Shown here piece by piece: positions 57,845 through 64,000 of a DNA stretch of 64,000 bases; the first letter of the stretch is position 1; the number at the start of each line of letters is the position of its first letter. The stretch is from Rotaria socialis (Eukaryota; Rotifera; Eurotatoria; Philodinida; Philodinidae), in contig CAJNYU010002229.1 of assembly GCA_905331475.1 (NCBI GenBank), positions 1 to 64,000 on the forward strand. Direction: 5' to 3'. The notes below the pieces were generated by a model, which did not search any database, had not been told where the DNA came from, and saw only the letters and a program-made list of their open reading frames with translations. The translations under genes were made by a program, and so were the position numbers.

Positions 57845-60800
57845 GATCGAGACTTTGTTTCTTTCTTTCTCTTCTTCTATTTGTTTTTATGACAAGTATC
57901 GAGTTATAATCGTTCGAATCAAATAACTAAATGATTGTGAAAATTGTTTCTCTTTCTTTTTCTCTTTTCTGTTCGTCTTTCGTTTTCTTTTTAATACGAT
58001 TGGTCAATTACAATAACATTTTTTTTCTCCTATATTTCTTCATATAATGAGAGAGGCATATCTCGTTTTGTCGAACCAATCATGTAAAAAGATACTTGTA
58101 ATACCAAATATAAATAATAATGATGATAATGATGATGATGAAGATGACGACGAGCTAATAGTCTTTATATGAAAATATACTAGTACATCAAAGAAATAAG
58201 AAAATACTCTTTCTGGAAAACCGATTATGATCGCAAATGAGGCAAAATAATCATTTAGAAATTAAACAAGTCAAAGTCAAGAAAAGGTTACCAATTGATT
58301 ATCACATATGTTAAAAGACGAAGAAGAATAGATCATACAAAGATGTTCTTATTGATAGAATCATCGAAGCTAATTTGATATTTTTCTATTGATCTATTTT
58401 ATTACTTATCGTAGAGTATCATTTCGAAATTCTTTATTTTCTTTTGACTCTCGTGCCGACTAAAATAAGAGGGCGCACAATTTTTTTTGTTTGTGTTCAT
58501 ACAAATTTATAGTGTCGATGACAAGTAAAACCACGCCTCTGTGAACACGCACATTGAAAGAGAGTATGATAAGCGACTAACTCGATTAAAATAATATCTA
58601 TTTGTCGTGTAAACACGATTGCGATCGCTAGATCATCAATCAATACGAAAAAAGCGACAGAATCAACCATATGAGATCGATATCGTGGCTAACATTAAAG
58701 CTCGCAGCAGAAAAAGGAAAAATAAAGATTTTTGAATGGTTTATTGATTATCATTGTCAAACACTTCAACGTCTTCACTTATTGAAAGAATCATGATTCT
58801 ATACATGTGCTGCTTAATATTAACAATGTTTGTTGCTACGATTCATGTTTTAAAAGAGTATTTGAAATTATTCAATATCTTTTTTAAAATAAAAGTTTGC
58901 TAACTATATTTCTTTGAGTGGAGAAATTCTTATGGTTTAAAAGCAAGCAGTTCTTTTTTGTCATTTCAATTGTTTTAGCCTATTAATTATCTTCTTATTG
59001 AAATCCTTTGCAGCTGATCAACTAACAAGAAACGATCGATCATTGATAAAGATTGAAATCTATGTATGTGTATTTATTTCAGTCGCTCAACATGTTTCGT
59101 ACGTGACTTCTTTGGTTTTTGTTTTTCTCTCGATCATTATATGTAAATATGAGTGTTGGAATGTTTTGAGCAATTAGGAATTGCGAAGCGTGATCGACGT
59201 TCATATACAACGGGCAAAAAGAAATAAGAAACAAAACGAAATTGATTTACTAGCCAACAATCGTATAATTTGTTTTTGACACACTTATAACACGCACAAT
59301 GTTGCATGCACATCATATAAACAACAGTATTACGTTGGGAATTTCAATCTCTATTGTCGTTTGAGAAATACTTGATTATGGATATAAAGAAAAAAAAAGA
59401 TTCTCTTATCGATCTTTAATATTAATAGTAATAATCATATAATGTATTTAAAAACAAATAGACAATGATTAAAATTGAGGCTCGCATATGATGTGCAATA
59501 AGATACGACGACCGTAGGAAATGATACAGGCGTCTATGGTATTAATCAATAATATACTTAAAAGCAACTGTAAAGAAAATTTAAATCAACTTATCGCATT
59601 TCACATCATTAAAAGAATCGCCTATTTGTAATCATTTATTGTATGAGCTATGGATGAAGAGTGTTGACTAATATTTCATTATATTAGTGTAAGTAATATA
59701 TAGAGCACCTAATGATAGGCTTGAAAGTTAATATGTCCTATCCTTCTTGAGAAGTTTTACGTGGATCATTATTTTCTTACAGTTTAGCCAAGCGATCGTA
59801 TGATTCACCCAGTCGATTGTCAAATTATTTGTAAAAACTAATTGCTAACAAGTTCTCTAAAATAGGTTTACCGTAAAAAATTACAGTATTGACTTTCAAA
59901 GGTTGAAGTATTAAAGGATAAATACCAAGATGTAACACATAATAAATCATGTTTCTTTTAACAGAGAAGTAATATTCCAATTCATATTTATATTTATCAA
60001 ACCGTTCAAAAAAAAACTTCAAATTGCTTGTCAATATTCTTTTACTTTATAGTTCAGATTTCTTCAATACAACTGTAGTATTTTAGCTCTAAAATGTCTC
60101 AATAGTATCAATATTCACAATAATAGACATATGGAGTATTTCCTTTTTCACACGTGGAACAAGATTCTATCAGTACGTTTACCCGCGCATCAATGATGAT
60201 ATGTGCCCTTAAGACTAGCTAGATAAATAACATTACGAGCATCTTATTTGAACAGAGAAAGAGAAAGACGATGTTTGATCTAATCTTTTGATGAACAAAC
60301 TATGATAACAATGATGAGAAACTAATAAGTGTATCGAATGAACTTCGTTAACTTTAACAGGTAAAGGTGTTGATGATGAGAAAATACGTGAAAATTGATC
60401 AATAATAAAAGCGTTTATCGCGACATAAGATTATTTTGTATTGATGAGATTGAAATATCGAAAGACAATAGAAAACAAAAGATGGTCAAACTTATGTTAA
60501 CATATATGGTCGTTGTGAATAGAAATTTTCTATATAAAACAGTTCATAGATCAAAACCTGTGATTTTTGATAGTTTCAAGTGAAAAGTCTTCGCATAGAA
60601 GATGTCTGAACTTTCAATATTTATCGAATAAAATCTAATTGTAATTAGCTATATTGTATAAAATGAAAATTCAACATCCAAATTATTAAAACGAAAACAT
60701 TGTCAACTTCAAAAATGATGTGAATAAACCGATCTGTTAATATTTTTCAATGAATTAACGAGAAAAATCGTGAGTATCGAATTCCAAATGTTTCAGATCC

Positions 60801-62656
60801 AAGTAAAGGAACGCTTTTTCTCTTTTAAAAGGATATTTATACTCAATGCTGACTCTTTCGGACGCAATAAGAAATCTCAAATATTCGATTGATTTATAGA
60901 AATGATTCACAGGTAGGTCTGGAACTTTTTGAGTTTTGTCTTCGTAGCTCTTTTCACCCATTCGGTCTAGAATTCATTAAAAATTTGAATAACTATAGAA
61001 TTATAGAATTTACCTAACAATAATATCTGAATTATATTTAAAACTTAGAGGTTTTTATAGCTGAAATATATTTATTTATTAATAAAAAAAGGATAGCTAG
61101 ATAAGATAAGAATCTTTTTCATCAATATTAAATACATTGTTGACATATTTTATTATCACAGAACAACGAATATATAAATGTTGTGACTTTTCGAAAAGTC
61201 AGCTACTTATGATTTGCAGTATGATATTAAAATTTACTCTCAAATAGATTTGAGTCTTGAAAAACGTTCTTCTTTAGATTTTCTTGTCGATTACTTTAGA
61301 TTTTTGAACAATGCAATATTTTTAAATTTTCTCATGAAAAATGTCAGTTATTGTTGCAGAAAAATTGAATAGCAAAGACTCAAATTTTATATTGGAGCTA
61401 CTTAAAAACTAGAATATAGAATATAGAATAAAGAACATTCATAAATCCAATAGAAGATAAGTTGTTAATGTCTTTTTAGATGAATCATAAATGTTGCTTT
61501 TGAGGATTCTAATAATAGAATCAGAATGAAAGAAAAACAATAAATAAGTATGATTTGATTTTAAAATTATTCATCATCAATTACATATATTGATAATATT
61601 TTTTTCTTATTTTAGCCAATAACTGTTGAATTCTGAATGAGCATTATCGAAATCATCCTATATTTATACATAATAGAATACGTTCGATAGTTATCCTTAC
61701 TGATTATCGCTAATTCATGTGCCAGAAACAAATAATATATTCTTGTTTTGGGCATTCTTCATATATATATATATATGAATATCGCACTAGAATGAATCGA
61801 TTGTATCGATGAATATCATAGCCATGCAAATAACCGTAGAGATATATATACTACTGAAAATAAATGCTTCCAAGAATATCCCAGGAGAAGCGCTTTAATC
61901 TCCAATCTTGAAAAAGTTCCTTTTTCTGTGACCAAATGCAACTTTAGAAAATATCTTTCGATTGATCTCCTGAGTGGGCAACTCTTCTGATGGGCATTGT
62001 TTTTTTAGGTACTCTGTGATTAAAACTCTAGTTAAAATATCTCGTAAACTTAAAAACAAAAAGGGCAGAATACCATCAACTGAAATGACTAATTTAGTTC
62101 TAATTTGACTTATTATCAATATTATCATTTAATCATTTATTTTATTTATTATTGTTCTAGACGTACGCACGCAATAACATAATGGGCACCTATGGTTTAA
62201 TTAAAATAACAGTTGCAAGAGAAAAAAGAATAAGCTAGAATATTTTTAAACACGATAAACCAAATAGCTAATTCAATGAAACGTATACCTCTATACACAC
62301 ATCAATATCCTTAAATTATCTTCGAAATAAAACAGAAAGAAGCTAATTAAATTGATTCATATAAATCGTACTCATTTCTTTTTATAATACTCTGTGTTTC
62401 TCTTTTATCTTTTTAACGACACAAAGCAAAGGAAATATAATTGCGATTGGATCAAGAAAAAAAAAGAAAACAGACAGGTGAATAATGATGGCATTAATAA
62501 CGAAACGAAAGCAAACACACACACACACACACTATAAATGATATAGTACGTAATTGTACACGAATAGAACACAATCAAGCGAGTTTTTCAGTTTAGCACT
62601 GTTTATTTATCAAGCAAACGGGTCATAAGGATAAGAATAAAGAATGAATGAATGTT
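57845..62656. other. Gene-poor 5' flank of engrailed, about 4.8 kb
   Basis: No coding region was recognised on either strand. Simple repeats include a GAT/GAC-rich run at 58110-58152, (AT)n at about 61760-61778 and (AC)n at 62515-62532. As the upstream region of a developmental regulator it may hold enhancers, but none can be identified from one sequence. Confidence 0.4.
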
Positions 62657-64000
62657 TCATGATAATATTGGTGGATTGCTTGTTGCAACTGATGCTGTTA
62701 CAATCGTTGTTTTTGTAGTTTCAGTTGTCTGCCCGGTAGCACTTGTAGGAATAGCATTGTCCGGTTTTCTCTGTTGTTCTTCGTGTTTATGGGGTGATGA
62801 ACCAAATAAACGGCTAAAGAAGTTACGAATAGCAGCTATTGGACCACCTTTAGTAATTTTCGTTGCGGCTGGTTCTACTTGTTCAGTAGTTGTTGATTCC
62901 GGACCATGAGCAGTTTGAGCAGATGCTTCAGTTACATATGCTTCTTGCGAAACATGATCTGTACCAGTCGATGATAGTGCTGGTGTGGGTTGTTGAGATG
63001 AAGTAGAAGATGTTAATGCTTGTTTACCACTATCTAAGAGAGCACTTGTTTTTTCTATGATATAGAATTTATTAAAAATGATTTCATAAGAAAAAGAACG
63101 AAATCAATTTTGTACCTTGAAGTGTTGATGCTGCAGTTTGTGCAGCAGCTACAGTAGTATTTTTTGCTTCGACAGTTTTTGCTGCTATCACACTAGCAGT
63201 ACCAGCAGCTTTTGTTTCGACAGTTGTTAGTAATTCGCTTGCTTTTGCTAGAATATAAATAGAAATACCTAAGGAAAATATTCTAAAATCTACAAACCCT
63301 GAGCACTATGAGCTGTTCCAACAACTTTTGCTTGTGCATCACCTGCAAATTGTCCAGTGGCTGCTTTAACATTGGAAGCAGCTCCAGATGCTAATTCAAT
63401 TCCTTGTTTAGTCTTTTCAGTAACAACAGCAGCACCGGTAGCGAATGCATGTTGTGTTGCACCAAGTATTTCTGCACCTTTACCTTTAACTTCAGATCCT
63501 TTTTCATCAAGTACTTCTTTGTTTTCTTTAATTTTCTGTTCGCCTATTTTAATTATATGAAAGCATGCATATATTTTTATAAAAGAATATAGTAGAAAAA
63601 GTACTTACCAACTTTTTCAGGTGATTTTAACTTTTGTTCAACTGATTTTTCTAATTCTTGTGCTTTAACACTAGCTTCATGTGCAGTAGTTTTTGCGCTA
63701 TCAATTAATGCGCTTGATTTTTCTAAAAATATAATACTATTAAAGAAGTATACATCAATTTCAAAGACTTACCTAGAATTGTTTCTTTGGCTGCGGCTAA
63801 TTTTTCTTCAACAACTTTTTCACCAGCAACAACTGCCTCTTTTATTCCCGTAACTAATTTATTGGCTTTTTCTTAAAAAAAACCATTTTAGATTAACACT
63901 CGAATTAATTATTGAAAGAATCTACCTTGAACATTATGTACTACTTCTGTGGTTTTTTTCTGAGTATCATGAGCAGTCGCAGATGCATCATGTGCTACTT
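62657..64000 (-). CDS. Late embryogenesis abundant (LEA, group 3-like) protein, 3' part, at least 6 exons
   Basis: Exons seen are 64000-63926 (partial), 63871-63773, 63722-63609, 63543-63298, 63247-63116 and 63054-62657 with the stop at 62657-62659. Every one of the five introns is phase 1 (G|GT...AG|). The protein is Ala/Lys/Glu/Thr-rich and helix-prone in LEA style: GIKEAVVAGEKVVEEKLAAA, SSALIDSAKTTAHEASVKAQ, GAEILGATQHAFATGAAVV, LTTVETKAAGTASVIAAKTV. A different C-terminal extension contains AAIRNFFSRLFGSS and a Thr-rich tail ending NPPILS. LEA proteins are disordered in water, fold on drying, and protect membranes and proteins in desiccation-tolerant organisms including bdelloid rotifers. 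The N-terminus, including any signal peptide, lies beyond the window. The opposite strand has a long open frame at 62652-62909 that is only a shadow of the last exon. Confidence 0.85.

Noticed and set aside
62652..62909. Plus-strand 85-codon frame with hydrophobic content
   Set aside because: It is the antisense of the last LEA exon, which has a better coding case (frame continuity over six exons and LEA-like composition).
1..64000. Prokaryotic-style systems (CRISPR, toxin-antitoxin, phage, secondary-metabolite clusters)
   Set aside because: All confident genes are intron-containing animal genes; no arrays of identical direct repeats with unique spacers and no operon-like gene packing were seen.

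Overview
This is eukaryotic nuclear DNA, AT-rich, with compact multi-exon genes (mostly 45-70 bp GT-AG introns and a few of 0.3-1.2 kb). The gene content is animal: engrailed, EED, a glutamate transporter, Shisa-like proteins, FAM149. A late-embryogenesis-abundant (LEA) gene, an anhydrobiosis family famous in bdelloid rotifers, runs off the right end. Together with the base composition and intron style, this makes a bdelloid rotifer (Rotaria/Adineta-like) the best guess. That is an inference; no marker gene settles it. No bacterial operon, CRISPR array or phage module is present. I found no rRNA or tRNA genes by eye.

Layout. Positions 1-4.3 kb are repeat-rich: a fold-back, two related TA-flanked MITE-like elements, and degenerate tandem repeats. 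4.27-4.85 kb (-) is a broken C2-domain gene. 5.66-6.32 kb (-) is Shisa-like A; 7.0-9.14 kb (-) is an SLC1/EAAT glutamate transporter. 9.78-10.47 kb is a composite repeat with a relative at 18.1-18.4 kb. 12.9-15.1 kb (+) is a MINDY deubiquitinase, convergent with Shisa-like B (15.3-15.96 kb, -). 17.1 kb (+) is a WWE-only microprotein. 19.1-19.75 kb holds two fold-back elements, one next to an N. 20.2-22.7 kb (-) is an RNF14-type RBR E3 ligase. 25.6-26.35 kb (+) is a lipocalin and 26.9 kb (+) an orphan gene. 29.7-30.9 kb (-) is KDSR, and 31.4-32.5 kb (-) a Cys/His-rich two-exon gene. 36.3 kb (+) is a secreted DUF2059-like protein. 38.8-40.7 kb (+) is EED, followed at once by an SLC10-type transporter (40.9-43.9 kb, +). 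46.0-47.6 kb (+) is a seven-exon EF-hand protein; 49.8-52.7 kb (+) a FAM149-like protein. 54.2-55.9 kb is a three-deep nest of DNA transposons. 57.2-57.8 kb (-) is engrailed, in a gene-poor neighbourhood. 62.66-64 kb (-) is the LEA gene.

The genes do not form one pathway; this is an ordinary piece of animal chromosome. Several have altered key residues: the EED aromatic cage, the RNF14 RING1 histidine and engrailed homeodomain position 49. The most striking architecture is the LEA gene, in which every visible intron is phase 1, so each internal exon is a symmetric module. Exon joins were deduced by hand from reading frame, splice sites and remembered family motifs; no alignment or transcript data were available.
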